A stretch of 64,000 nucleotides of DNA from CALAGJ01 sp964293305 (GTDB lineage: Bacteria > Bacteroidota > Bacteroidia > Chitinophagales > Chitinophagaceae): NCBI GenBank assembly GCA_964293305.1, contig CAXYYO010000006.1, forward strand, positions 1-64,000. The letters run 5' to 3'. Position numbers and translations under genes: made by a program. Positions 44,542 to 52,288 of this stretch are shown here, piece by piece. How positions within the stretch are numbered: position 1 is the stretch's first letter; every line of letters begins with the position of its first letter. Under the pieces are notes generated by a model. The model was not told where the DNA came from, did not search any database, and saw nothing but the letters and a program-made list of their open reading frames with translations.

Positions 44542-44657
44542 ACTAATGTACTGTGCTTTTCCTATACTTAATTTTCCAAACCCCTATGCGTTAAATCTTC
44601 CGTTGCGAATGGTGCAGGAACACTATAAAATTCCATTACAACCAATCCCATAAGTAG

Positions 44658-44730
44658 TGGTGCCCCAAGGAATTGAACCTTGATATCCGGTATTTCACAC
44701 CGGTGCATCTATCCATTCTGCCAAAGCACC
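44658..44730 (-). tRNA. tRNA-like gene, anticodon GAA (Phe)
   Basis: Acceptor GGTGCTT / GGGCACC (7 pairs, two G-T), D-arm GCA / TGC with AATGG loop, anticodon stem CCGGT / ACCGG around GTGAAAT (U33 present), T-arm CAAGG-TTCAATT-CCTTG, discriminator A. No CCA is encoded. Close to canonical. Confidence 0.72.
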
Positions 44731-44790
44731 ATATTTGTTTTTATGCATCAGCTTTGAAATATTCGTACTGATTCATGTTATAAAAAACTG

Positions 44791-44864
44791 AGTCCCGCAG
44801 AAGATTCGAACTTCTTTATTCCGGTTTGCAGCCGGATGCATACTGCCATGTCTGCCAGCAGGAC
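44791..44864 (-). tRNA. tRNA-like gene, anticodon GCA (Cys)
   Basis: Acceptor GTCCTGC / GCGGGAC (one G-T), D-arm GCA / TGC, anticodon stem TCCGG / CCGGA around CTGCAAA, T-arm AGAAG-TTCGAAT-CTTCT, discriminator U as in bacterial tRNA-Cys. No CCA encoded. Confidence 0.75.
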
Positions 44865-44870
44865 TATTAG

Positions 44871-44942
44871 AGGATGAAAAAGGATTTGAACCTATAACCA
44901 TTGGCTTAACAAACCATTGCTCTACCATTGAGCTATTCATCC
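44871..44942 (-). tRNA. tRNA-like gene, anticodon GTT (Asn)
   Basis: Acceptor GGATGAA / TTCATCC (7 pairs), TA linker, D-arm GCTC-AATGGTA-GAGC, anticodon loop TTGTTAA on an imperfect stem (ATGGT / GCCAA), T-loop TTCAAAT with one mismatch in its stem, discriminator U rather than the usual G of tRNA-Asn. A 5'-half-like fragment (TAGCTCAGTAAAACAGAGC) lies directly upstream at about 44945-44965. Confidence 0.7.
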
Positions 44943-45020
44943 ATAACAGGCTCTGTTTTACTGAGCTAAAATTTATATACCACAGCACAGCAAACCTGTT
45001 GTCAAATATTTTAAATCTTG

Positions 45021-45096
45021 TTGGCCCGGTGAGACTCGAACTCACAACTCTCGGTGTAAAAGACCGATACTCTAATACCAATTGAGTTACGAACCA
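45021..45096 (-). tRNA. tRNA-like gene, anticodon TTT (Lys)
   Basis: Acceptor TGGTTCG / CGGGCCA (7 pairs, two G-T), D-arm ACTC / GAGT with an AATTGGTATTA loop, anticodon stem TCGGT / ACCGA around CTTTTAC, T-arm GTGAG-TTCGAGT-CTCAC, discriminator A. The most canonical member of the array. Confidence 0.78.
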
Positions 45097-45245
45097 ATTT
45101 GAAATGATTACATCATCCTGTTTTAATAACTATCATAAATTTTAAATCAATATTTATTAGGCTTCGCCCAATGATTAATATATATTTTATTTCATTCTTT
45201 CAACATACTTTTAGATTTATACTATCCATATTTATGACACCATTG

Positions 45246-45318
45246 TAAACCTGAACAGATTCGAACTGTTACTCGATAGTTTCTAAAACTATTGCCTCTT
45301 CCATTGGGCTACAGGCTT
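45246..45318 (-). tRNA. tRNA-like gene, anticodon TAG (Leu codon CUA)
   Basis: Acceptor AAGCCTG / CAGGTTT (one G-T), D-arm GCC / GGC with AATGG loop, anticodon stem ATAGT / ACTAT around TTTAGAA, T-arm AACAG-TTCGAAT-CTGTT, discriminator A. The variable loop is only 5 nt, whereas bacterial tRNA-Leu has a long variable arm. Its 5' end is about 9 nt from the next tRNA-like unit. Confidence 0.7.
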
Positions 45319-45327
45319 CTGTACTTG

Positions 45328-45400
45328 TCGGCCTCCTTGGATCTGAACCAATCATCTATTGCGTATAAGACAATTGCTTTATCCATTAAGCTAGAGACTA
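45328..45400 (-). tRNA. tRNA-like gene, anticodon TAT (Ile codon AUA)
   Basis: D-arm GCTT / AAGC with AATGGATA loop, anticodon stem ATTGT / GCAAT around CTTATAC, T-stem TTGG / CCAA. The T-loop TTCAGAT has G at the usually invariant A58, and only five of seven acceptor positions pair (TAGTCTC with GAGGCCG). Likely degenerate. Confidence 0.5.
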
Positions 45401-45477
45401 ATACTTATAAACATAAAGCACCTGAATCTAAATATCTTTATTTGTAAGAATAAGTAAAATCAAACCATTCATATAAG

Positions 45478-45500
45478 GTTTTCAGCATTGAACTGAAAAC
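45478..45500 (-). other. Long T-arm-like hairpin inside the array
   Basis: GTTTTCAG-TTCAATG-CTGAAAAC on the minus strand is a perfect 8-bp stem with a 7-nt loop resembling a tRNA T-loop (TTCAATG). No D-arm or acceptor partner is evident, so it may be a tRNA remnant. Confidence 0.4.
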
Positions 45501-45530
45501 TATCACAAAAAGTTTAGCTCCAAAAGAATG

Positions 45531-45603
45531 GGTTGTCTTCGGGGATCGAACCCTGTTGTCCGCATGCACAGTGCGGTGCTTTACCATATAAGCTAAAGAC
45601 AAC
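45531..45603 (-). tRNA. tRNA-like gene, anticodon GTG (His)
   Basis: Acceptor GTTGTCT / AGACAAC (7 perfect pairs), D-arm GCTT-ATATGGTA-AAGC preceded by one extra nucleotide, anticodon stem CCGCA / TGCGG around CTGTGCA (C at position 37), T-loop TTCGATC on a three-pair stem, discriminator C as in tRNA-His, but the base before position 1 is U and not the G-1 of tRNA-His. Confidence 0.62.
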
Positions 45604-45757
45604 ATATTGACATATTAGGGCTGTATTTGAACAATACCAGCAGTGATACTTTCTGCCAAAATTGACCATACACTAATAAACCATTTTATTATAAACGAAC
45701 TACATATTCATCTGAGAAAGATTCAATATTTGGGTTCATTTATACTTCCAATATCTG

Positions 45758-45829
45758 TATAGCAGACAGGACTCGAACCTGCATCCTCTCCGTTCCAGGC
45801 GGAGTATCCAACCATTGGAATGCTGCTAT
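45758..45829 (-). tRNA. tRNA-like gene, anticodon TGG (Pro) or shifted
   Basis: Acceptor ATAGCAG / CTGCTAT (7 perfect pairs), a short D-arm TCC / GGA with AATGGTT loop, anticodon stem CTCCG / CGGAG around CCTGGAA, T-arm GCAGG-TTCGAGT-CCTGT, discriminator A. Position 33 is C instead of the universal U, which makes anticodon assignment uncertain. First unit of the array in transcription direction. Confidence 0.6.
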
Positions 45830-45845
45830 ATATTTTTTTCATTCT

Positions 45846-45884
45846 TTACTCATAAATGCCCCCGCTGCAACTAACGGGGATCAT
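45846..45884 (-). CDS. 12-codon ORF with strong Shine-Dalgarno ahead of the tRNA-like array
   Basis: ATG at 45884 encodes MIPVSCSGGIYE and is preceded by AAGGAG at 45889-45894 with a 4-nt gap, unusual in a genome whose genes mostly lack such sites. CCCCG / CGGGG inside the ORF can form a hairpin. The stop is 16 nt before the first tRNA-like unit, so it may be a leader peptide. Translation is not demonstrated. Confidence 0.35.
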   Translation of the reverse strand: MIPVSCSGGIYE

Positions 45885-45970
45885 TTATCTCCTTCTGCAC
45901 CTAATATTTTTTGTGATTATTTTTATACATGAATTTTTTATTTGAAAATGGTATTTGAAATGATTAACTA

Positions 45971-46004
45971 CAATAAAAAACCCGGTCAATATTGACCGGG
46001 TTTT
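45971..46004 (-). terminator. Terminator of the 52-residue micro-ORF
   Basis: AAAACCCGGTCAAT / ATTGACCGGGTTTT is a perfect palindrome (45977-46004) followed on the minus strand by TTATTG, giving a six-T run. It lies 18 bp after the micro-ORF stop. Confidence 0.85.
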
Positions 46005-46022
46005 CCTGCATGCATAATGATA

Positions 46023-46181
46023 CTATGCATGTATATAATCCGGTCGTAAAAAATTGAGATCAATTTCATTTCCTATAAAAAATACTGTGGGTTTATGCTG
46101 TGCATTCCCATAGCAATCAGGGTATGATTTTAGATCAAACCTGCCACTATTAAATCGTGTATGTTGTAAATAATTCAGCAT
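46023..46181 (-). CDS. Micro-ORF, 52 residues, unknown
   Basis: Reads MLNYLQHTRFNSGRFDLKSY then PDCYGNAQHKPTVFFIGNEI and ends FLRPDYIHA. No family recognised. It has its own strong terminator 18 bp behind and faces the tRNA-like array. Its segment RFNSGRFDLKSYPDCYG resembles WFSPRVDFTNCRASYH of the next micro-ORF, which suggests two related peptides rather than chance. Confidence 0.45.
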   Translation of the reverse strand: MLNYLQHTRFNSGRFDLKSYPDCYGNAQHKPTVFFIGNEIDLNFLRPDYIHA

Positions 46182-46332
46182 TTTATTTTTTTCATTTATT
46201 ATAGATTCTAAATATTTATTTATACATAAAATGGGTTCAACTTTTTTTTTAATTATTTGAAAAATAATTTTTTTAATATCTTATTATCTTTCAAATTCAA
46301 TTGCTAAAACCCTTGCCATTACTGCATTTAAA

Positions 46333-46358
46333 CAAAAACCCCGGCAGTCTTGCCGGGG
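46333..46358 (-). terminator. Terminator of the 29-residue micro-ORF
   Basis: CCCCGGCA / TGCCGGGG with a 4-nt loop, followed on the minus strand by TTTTTG, 25 bp after the micro-ORF stop. Confidence 0.85.
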
Positions 46359-46383
46359 CTATTATATTGAATTCGTTATTAAC

Positions 46384-46473
46384 TTATTCGATGTGATAGC
46401 TTGCCCGACAATTAGTAAAGTCAACTCTGGGACTAAACCAATTTTTTGTTATATGTGATACTTGTTTATGCAT
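46384..46473 (-). CDS. Micro-ORF, 29 residues, unknown
   Basis: Reads MHKQVSHITKNWFSPRVDFT and ends NCRASYHIE. Short enough to be chance, but it stands alone in front of a strong terminator exactly like the 52-residue micro-ORF and shares an F-x-x-x-R-x-D-[FL] pattern with it. 46474-46810 is extremely AT-rich and holds nothing else I can identify. Confidence 0.35.
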   Translation of the reverse strand: MHKQVSHITKNWFSPRVDFTNCRASYHIE

Positions 46474-46810
46474 TTTTTTTATTGCTGTGCAAAGATGAAA
46501 GTATTTATATGATGTTACCAAATTTATTTTTATTTTTTTCAAAAAAAGTTTTTCTTGAAAAAAATGATACCCATTTATTTAAAAAAAAAACATCAACAAT
46601 TTAATTTGATAGATCATCAAAAAATATAAAAAATTAATCATTGGAATATCTAGAAAAAAAATAAATTTTATGACAACATTTTTTATGATGTATAAGCATT
46701 CATTTTAAAAGGTATCATGCTACCTTCATCATTGTTTTTCGAAACAAAATCATTGACTATCATCCGCAAGTTGAAAATTCTAATATATAAATGCATTCAC
46801 TTAAACAGGC

Positions 46811-48838
46811 TTACCAAATATGCACCCTTGCAGAATCTGGCAAATACATTTTATCTCCGGCTTTTACATCAAACACTTTATAAAATGCATCTACATCTTG
46901 CATGGGTCCGTTTACCCTATACTTGGCAGGGCTATGAACATCTGTAAGCACCCTGCTTCTCAAACTCTCCGGTGTACTTTGACTCAGCCATCCTAAAGCA
47001 TATCCTAAGAAATAACGCTGTGCAGGTGTAAGCCCACCAATAGGTATGTTTGCTTTATACTGTTCTGTTTTTACAAATGCATCCCACCCTAATAAAATTC
47101 CACCCAAATCTGCAATATTTTCTCCTAGTGTGGCACGTCCATTTATATATAAACTATCAATCACTCTAAAGCCATTAAACTGCTTTACCATAACATCAGC
47201 TTTCTTTCCAAATTTTTCTTCATCTGCTTTTGACCACCAGCTTACCAAATTTCCTTTTTCATCAAACTGTCTTCCTTCATCATCAAAGCCATGTGTTATT
47301 TCATGACCAATTGTGCTTGCTGCTGCATAGCCATAAACCAATGCATCATCTAATTCATCATCCTTATATCCGGGCACAGTAAATATTCCAGCAGGGAGTA
47401 CAATTTCATTATTGCTAGGATTATAATATGCATTATAAGTTTGTGGAAACATATCCCACTCATCTTTATCCACTGGTTTGCCCAGCTTATTGATTTCATA
47501 AGCATGCCACCAATTTCTTGCATTTATGATATTTGACACATAGCTATCGGGCATAATTTTCATGGCACTAAAGTCCTTCCATTTTTCCGGATATCCTACT
47601 TTCTTACTGATGCTGGCAAGCTTTGTATATGCCCTTTCTTTTGTAGCAGTGCTCATCCAATCTAAAGATGTAATTCTTTCTTTCAAAGCAGTGCGTATGG
47701 CCTCTACAAGATTGCTATATCGAAGGCGTGCAGTACTGTCAAAATATTCCTTCACATAAAGTTTACCCATTAATTCCCCCATCATATTTTCTTGATCACC
47801 AATGACTCTTTTCCAGCGAAGCTTACGTTGCTTAGCACCACTCAATAGTTTGCTAAAAGCAAATGCTTCCTTACCCACGGTATCTGGTAATGCGTAGTCA
47901 AAAGCATCTACCACTCTATATTGCATATATGATTTCCAAGTACCAATTGGCATAGAAGAAAGGAGGCCATTGAGTGCTGTATAATATTCCGGCTGCCCCA
48001 CAATTACAGAGTCTGTTTTGACTATGCCATTTGTTGCAAAATAGGATTGCCAATTGATAGCTGATGCCATTTTTGGTAAATCAGTAAACGCCATTTTATT
48101 ATAGTTGGCATAAGGATTTCTCAGATCTTCTAATTTTCTGTGAGCAGCAGCTAGCTTGGTTTCAAGCATCATAATTTGTATTGAAGCAGCATCAGCGTCT
48201 GCCTGCTTGGCACCACTTAGTTGTAATACATTACTAATATGCTTTACATAAGCTGCACGGATAGCAGTATTACTACTATCTGTTGTAAAATAATATTCTC
48301 GTTCTGGTAGTCCTAAACCTCCCTGCCATAAATGCAAAGCATATTGTTCGCTGTTTTTGGCATCCTGATAGATACCAGTAGATATGGGGCTTTCGACACC
48401 AGAAATATTTAGTGCAGCCATCACTGCTACAAGGTCTGGCATAGAGGCCGCCTTATTGATTTTATCCAGCATGGGTTGTATAGGTTTCATGCCTTCATTC
48501 TCTATTTGTGCAGAGTCCATAGCCGCTTTATAGTAGTCGCCAATAATTTGCTCTGCACTACCGGCTGAAGACTTGGCAGCACCAGCAGTTTCTGCAATGA
48601 GTTGTAACCGTTTGAGGTTTTCTTCAATGACTAAATTGCCAATACCCCAGGAACTTTGATCTCCCGGTATTGCATTGTTTTTAAGCCATCCGCCGCAGGC
48701 GTACTGAAAAAAATCATCCGCAGGATTTACGGTTGTGTCTAAATGAGCTGCAAGAATATCCGCTTTTTCTACGGATGTATTACAAGCATATAAAGCAGTG
48801 CATAGTGCAGCTGCAAAGCATAAATTTTTTAGGTGCAT
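46811..48838 (-). CDS. M13-family zinc metallopeptidase, lipoprotein
   Basis: Protein of 675 residues, a neprilysin/PepO-type endopeptidase. The lipobox ALYAC places the lipidated cysteine at residue 19, so it is anchored in the envelope. Zinc motif HEITH (about 512) in STIGHEITHGFDDEGRQFD and third ligand in GENIADLGG are intact; NAYYNPSNNEIVLPAGI and the conserved terminal segment RVNGPMQDVDAFYKVFDVKAGDKMYLPDSARVHIW complete the family pattern. Members cut short peptides. It is a single gene. Confidence 0.95.
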   Translation of the reverse strand: MHLKNLCFAAALCTALYACNTSVEKADILAAHLDTTVNPADDFFQYACGGWLKNNAIPGDQSSWGIGNLVIEENLKRLQLIAETAGAAKSSAGSAEQIIGDYYKAAMDSAQIENEGMKPIQPMLDKINKAASMPDLVAVMAALNISGVESPISTGIYQDAKNSEQYALHLWQGGLGLPEREYYFTTDSSNTAIRAAYVKHISNVLQLSGAKQADADAASIQIMMLETKLAAAHRKLEDLRNPYANYNKMAFTDLPKMASAINWQSYFATNGIVKTDSVIVGQPEYYTALNGLLSSMPIGTWKSYMQYRVVDAFDYALPDTVGKEAFAFSKLLSGAKQRKLRWKRVIGDQENMMGELMGKLYVKEYFDSTARLRYSNLVEAIRTALKERITSLDWMSTATKERAYTKLASISKKVGYPEKWKDFSAMKIMPDSYVSNIINARNWWHAYEINKLGKPVDKDEWDMFPQTYNAYYNPSNNEIVLPAGIFTVPGYKDDELDDALVYGYAAASTIGHEITHGFDDEGRQFDEKGNLVSWWSKADEEKFGKKADVMVKQFNGFRVIDSLYINGRATLGENIADLGGILLGWDAFVKTEQYKANIPIGGLTPAQRYFLGYALGWLSQSTPESLRSRVLTDVHSPAKYRVNGPMQDVDAFYKVFDVKAGDKMYLPDSARVHIW

Positions 48839-49008
48839 ATTAGAATTTGAAGAGGTGAATGTAGGGAAATAGGTTGGTGATATTACAAATCATGTATAAG
48901 CTTTAGTCTTGCGCCAGTTTAATCGTGTAATAATTACATTATAATTTAATTCCCCTAATTTGCGGCTTCTAAAATCAAAAAGCACAAACGAAAAATCGAA
49001 ATATCATT

Positions 49009-50661
49009 ATGGACTTTAGAAATTTCACACTGCCCTATCAGGTTGATGATCGTTATTCAAAAAAAGTAGCATACTTCTCAATGGAGTTTGCCGTTCATCA
49101 GCCCTTAAAAATTTACAGCGGTGGATTAGGTTTTTTATCGGGCTCCCATTTGCGTAGCGCTTATGAGTTGAGGCAGAATATGATTGGTGTAGGTATATTA
49201 TGGAAATACGGATACTATGACCAAGCACGGAATCAGGATCAAACGCTGCATGTATCTTGGATGGAAAAAGTTTATAGTTTTTTACAAGACACAGGTATCA
49301 AATTTCAAATCAATGTACATGAGCATCCTGTTTGGGTAAAAGCCTATTATTTAAGTCCTGATACTTTTAATACAGCACCGCTATTTTTACTTAGTACAGA
49401 TTTGCCGGAGAATGATTATGTATCTCAAACCATTTCCCATAGATTGTATGATGCTAACCTCAGCACTAAAGTAGCTCAGTTTATTTTACTTGGCGTGGGT
49501 GGAGCTAAACTTATAGACGAATTAGGCTTCAATCCGGATTTGTATCATTTGAATGAGGCTCATGGCATTTCATCAGCATTTTATTTATTACAGAAATATA
49601 AAACTGTTGAAAAATTGCGCAAGCATCTTGTTTTTACTACGCATACGCCTGAAGAGGCTGGCAATGAAAAACACGATATTCATTTATGCCATAAGATGAG
49701 TTATTTCTGTGGAATGAGCATTGATGAAGTGAAACAAATTACTGGCATAAGTGATGATGAATTCAATCATTCATTGGTGGCATTACGTTTTGCAAAATTG
49801 GCAAATGGAGTTTCCCAATTGCATGGCCATGTAAGCAGGGAAATGTGGAAAAAATATGCTAATATCTGCCAAATTATTTCGATTACAAATGCACAAAACT
49901 GGCGTTACTGGGCCGACAAACAATTGTATCGTGCACAGGAGGATAATAATGATTATGCATTTGACGATAGAAAAAAATACCTTAAAAAAAGAGCCTTTGA
50001 TATAGTGGCAGATCAAACAGGTAAAGTATTTGATCCTAATGTACTTACTATTGTATGGGCACGTCGTTTTGCCGGATACAAAAGAGCAGATTTTCTGTCA
50101 CAGGATATGCAACGCTTTAATGCATTGTTGTCCAATACAAATATGCCTGTTCAAATTATATGGGCTGGAAAGCCATACCCATTAGACTATCCCGCCATTT
50201 CTCAATTTAATAATTTGGTACATCTGAGTAAAAACTATAACAATGTAGCCGTGTTGGTTGGTTATGAATTAGGACTCAGTAAAAGATTAAAACAAGCAGC
50301 AGATATTTGGTTGAATAACCCACGTGTACCTAGAGAAGCAAGTGGCACAAGTGGTATGACTGCGGCTATGAATGGCGCAGTGAATTTTTCTACCGATGAT
50401 GGATGGATACCGGAGTTTATCAACCAAGGTAATAATGGATTTGTGGTACCGAAAGCGGATTATCACAATATGACTATTCAAGATCAGGACGATTATGATT
50501 TAAAGACATTATATGATATCCTCAATAGACAAATACTTCCTATCTATTACAATAGCCCAGACACTTGGCGCCAGATTGTAAAGAATGGTATGCGTGACGT
50601 GAGGTTTAGGTTTGACAGTAATCGTATGGCGCATGAATACTATGAATTATTATATAAATAA
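49009..50661 (+). CDS. glgP: Alpha-glucan phosphorylase family protein (GT35), short type
   Basis: Protein of 550 residues of the short, bacterial/archaeal glucan phosphorylase type, which releases glucose 1-phosphate from glycogen or maltodextrin using PLP. VAYFSMEFAVHQPLKIYSGGLGFLSGSHLRSA, HLNEAHGISSAFYLL, FTTHTPEEAGNEKH and VWARRFAGYKRADF are typical. At the PLP site the usual GTSGMKAAxNG reads GTSGMTAAMNG (Thr451), so the lysine that should bind PLP is absent at that place. No other glycogen genes are adjacent. Confidence 0.85.
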   Translation: MDFRNFTLPYQVDDRYSKKVAYFSMEFAVHQPLKIYSGGLGFLSGSHLRSAYELRQNMIGVGILWKYGYYDQARNQDQTLHVSWMEKVYSFLQDTGIKFQINVHEHPVWVKAYYLSPDTFNTAPLFLLSTDLPENDYVSQTISHRLYDANLSTKVAQFILLGVGGAKLIDELGFNPDLYHLNEAHGISSAFYLLQKYKTVEKLRKHLVFTTHTPEEAGNEKHDIHLCHKMSYFCGMSIDEVKQITGISDDEFNHSLVALRFAKLANGVSQLHGHVSREMWKKYANICQIISITNAQNWRYWADKQLYRAQEDNNDYAFDDRKKYLKKRAFDIVADQTGKVFDPNVLTIVWARRFAGYKRADFLSQDMQRFNALLSNTNMPVQIIWAGKPYPLDYPAISQFNNLVHLSKNYNNVAVLVGYELGLSKRLKQAADIWLNNPRVPREASGTSGMTAAMNGAVNFSTDDGWIPEFINQGNNGFVVPKADYHNMTIQDQDDYDLKTLYDILNRQILPIYYNSPDTWRQIVKNGMRDVRFRFDSNRMAHEYYELLYK

Positions 50662-50673
50662 AAGGTACTAAGC

Positions 50674-50707
50674 AAAAAAGCGGGAATTAAATATCCCGCT
50701 TTTTTTT
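50674..50707 (+). terminator. Terminator after the glucan phosphorylase gene
   Basis: AGCGGGA / TCCCGCT stem (extended by A/T pairs) with a run of nine T, 20 bp after the stop codon. Confidence 0.85.
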
Positions 50708-50900
50708 GTAAAGCTGCATAGCATCGTGACATTTGAAATTAAAATTCAATAATAATAATTTGGAGCATGTAGATGGAATCTAGATAAATATTGGCCTTAA
50801 TGATTTTGATTCATGTGTAAAAATATAGCGGTGTATATCCCATTAAAATAGATTGATACCTCCATTTCTTCTCGACTAAAAATAATCAAACATTTTAATT

Positions 50901-52187
50901 TTAATCAATTGCAAGCAGCCATTCCCACAATGCGTGCCAGTCCATATTATCTGTATCTGATGTAAGGAAATGGTTGTGAAAAATAACGGTACAGATGCCT
51001 CCTGTTTGCTTCAATAATTGAATATAATTTCCTAACTGCTGCTGCGCCGCTGCGGGTGTTTTTTTTTCATTAAAAATACAGTTTGCATCCATCCAGCAAA
51101 AGGGATGAATCATGAGAGGTGTAGCTGTATTTGTACTTAAATCAAACCATGTAAATGGTCTGCTATAAGACGCTCTAAATCCATTTATACCGCCATAACC
51201 CATAGAGAAATCTGTTGAAATGCCTGTGGCAATAAGTGCTTGATATATATAAGGCAAAATCATTAAAATATAATGCTGCCGGCTGAGCAATACGGGTTTT
51301 CCTGCTATAGCTTCTAGTGTACTTTTCTCCTGCAATAAAATATTTTTCCCATCATTACTTTTGGCCGAAGGATGAAGCCCCACATGACATGTATTTGCAA
51401 GTTTTTTTATTAATTGTTGGAGTTCTTTTTTTGAGGGTGAAATATTTTTATCATGGCCTTTTTGATTTGCTGCCATTAGGAAAAAAAAGATTGCAGGTAT
51501 TTGTCTTTTTTTATGGGTATAGAGTAAGTGGTCAAACAAATCAAAGGGGTCTTTTTTTGCACCAGACAATACGGCCATGCGCTCTACTATTTGTTTTGCA
51601 TTCATTTGCATAATATCCTTCAACCATCCACCACAATTTCTGAAAAATCCTTTGCTTTTATATTTGAATGCTATGTCTATATCATAACTTACAATTATTT
51701 TTGATTCTGCTTTTTTATAAATATAAGTTTCATCTATATCATGCAGTGCCCCATGCAAAACTTGCTGCCATTGCTCTATTAGAGGCTGATCTAAAAAATG
51801 ATATTTGTAAGCGATACTGTTTGTAAAATCATATCTACCATAATTATCTTTTTCATGAGGCAAATATTCTTCATACCTAGTGATGAGATAAAAAGATGCG
51901 GCAAAAACATCAAATGGTATAGCACCTTTTGTTTCAAAGAAAACAGGAAGATGATTCCATTCTTTTATTTCTATTTTCTGCTGCGCAATGTTTGTTTCAG
52001 ATAAAATACCCTGTGGAATAATTTGTAATGATTTACTACCACCAGCTTTATTACTGTAGTTTATACAAAGCTGCTCAGAGTGAAGAACAGACTGATCTGT
52101 GCTTAGGATATATTGATCTTTTCCCATCAATATATCAGCAATATAAATAAGTCTGCTACTGATGGATTTTGTGTAAAACCATATCAT
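50901..52187 (-). CDS. Polysaccharide-deacetylase-fold protein (DUF7033 type)
   Basis: Protein of 428 residues. The first 160 residues form an alpha/beta domain (FETKGAIPFDVFAASFYLITRYEEYLPHEKDNYGRYDF) found before NodB-like domains in Bacteroidota. The second part has a divergent deacetylase fold: SYDIDIAFKYK, CHVGLHPSAKSN, LSRQHYI, FSMGYGGINGFRASYSRPFTWFDL and HPFCWMDANC. The metal site is less clear than in true NodB enzymes, so substrate and activity are open. It is divergent from the next NodB gene. Confidence 0.75.
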   Translation of the reverse strand: MIWFYTKSISSRLIYIADILMGKDQYILSTDQSVLHSEQLCINYSNKAGGSKSLQIIPQGILSETNIAQQKIEIKEWNHLPVFFETKGAIPFDVFAASFYLITRYEEYLPHEKDNYGRYDFTNSIAYKYHFLDQPLIEQWQQVLHGALHDIDETYIYKKAESKIIVSYDIDIAFKYKSKGFFRNCGGWLKDIMQMNAKQIVERMAVLSGAKKDPFDLFDHLLYTHKKRQIPAIFFFLMAANQKGHDKNISPSKKELQQLIKKLANTCHVGLHPSAKSNDGKNILLQEKSTLEAIAGKPVLLSRQHYILMILPYIYQALIATGISTDFSMGYGGINGFRASYSRPFTWFDLSTNTATPLMIHPFCWMDANCIFNEKKTPAAAQQQLGNYIQLLKQTGGICTVIFHNHFLTSDTDNMDWHALWEWLLAID

Positions 52188-52276
52188 TTTTCAAACATAA
52201 AAGTTTTGATGTTAAAGCAATAAAATAAAATTTGAAAATGTGCATAAACAATTAAAAATAAAATCGATTAGGCTAT

Positions 52277-52284
52277 TATTTTTA
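52277..52284 (+). promoter_or_regulatory. -7-like box directly before the NodB gene
   Basis: TATTTTTA (one mismatch to TAnnTTTG) ends 4 nt before the ATG at 52289, which would give a leaderless mRNA if used. Confidence 0.35.
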
Positions 52285-52288
52285 CGCC

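Noticed and set aside
45155..45175. TTGGGC-GAA-GCCTAA hairpin in the array as a terminator
   Set aside because: No T-run follows on either strand; tRNA-like units continue beyond it.
41127..46473. The rtcB/tRNA region as a prophage tRNA cluster
   Set aside because: No integrase, structural, lysis or replication phage gene lies nearby; flanks are ordinary chromosomal genes.
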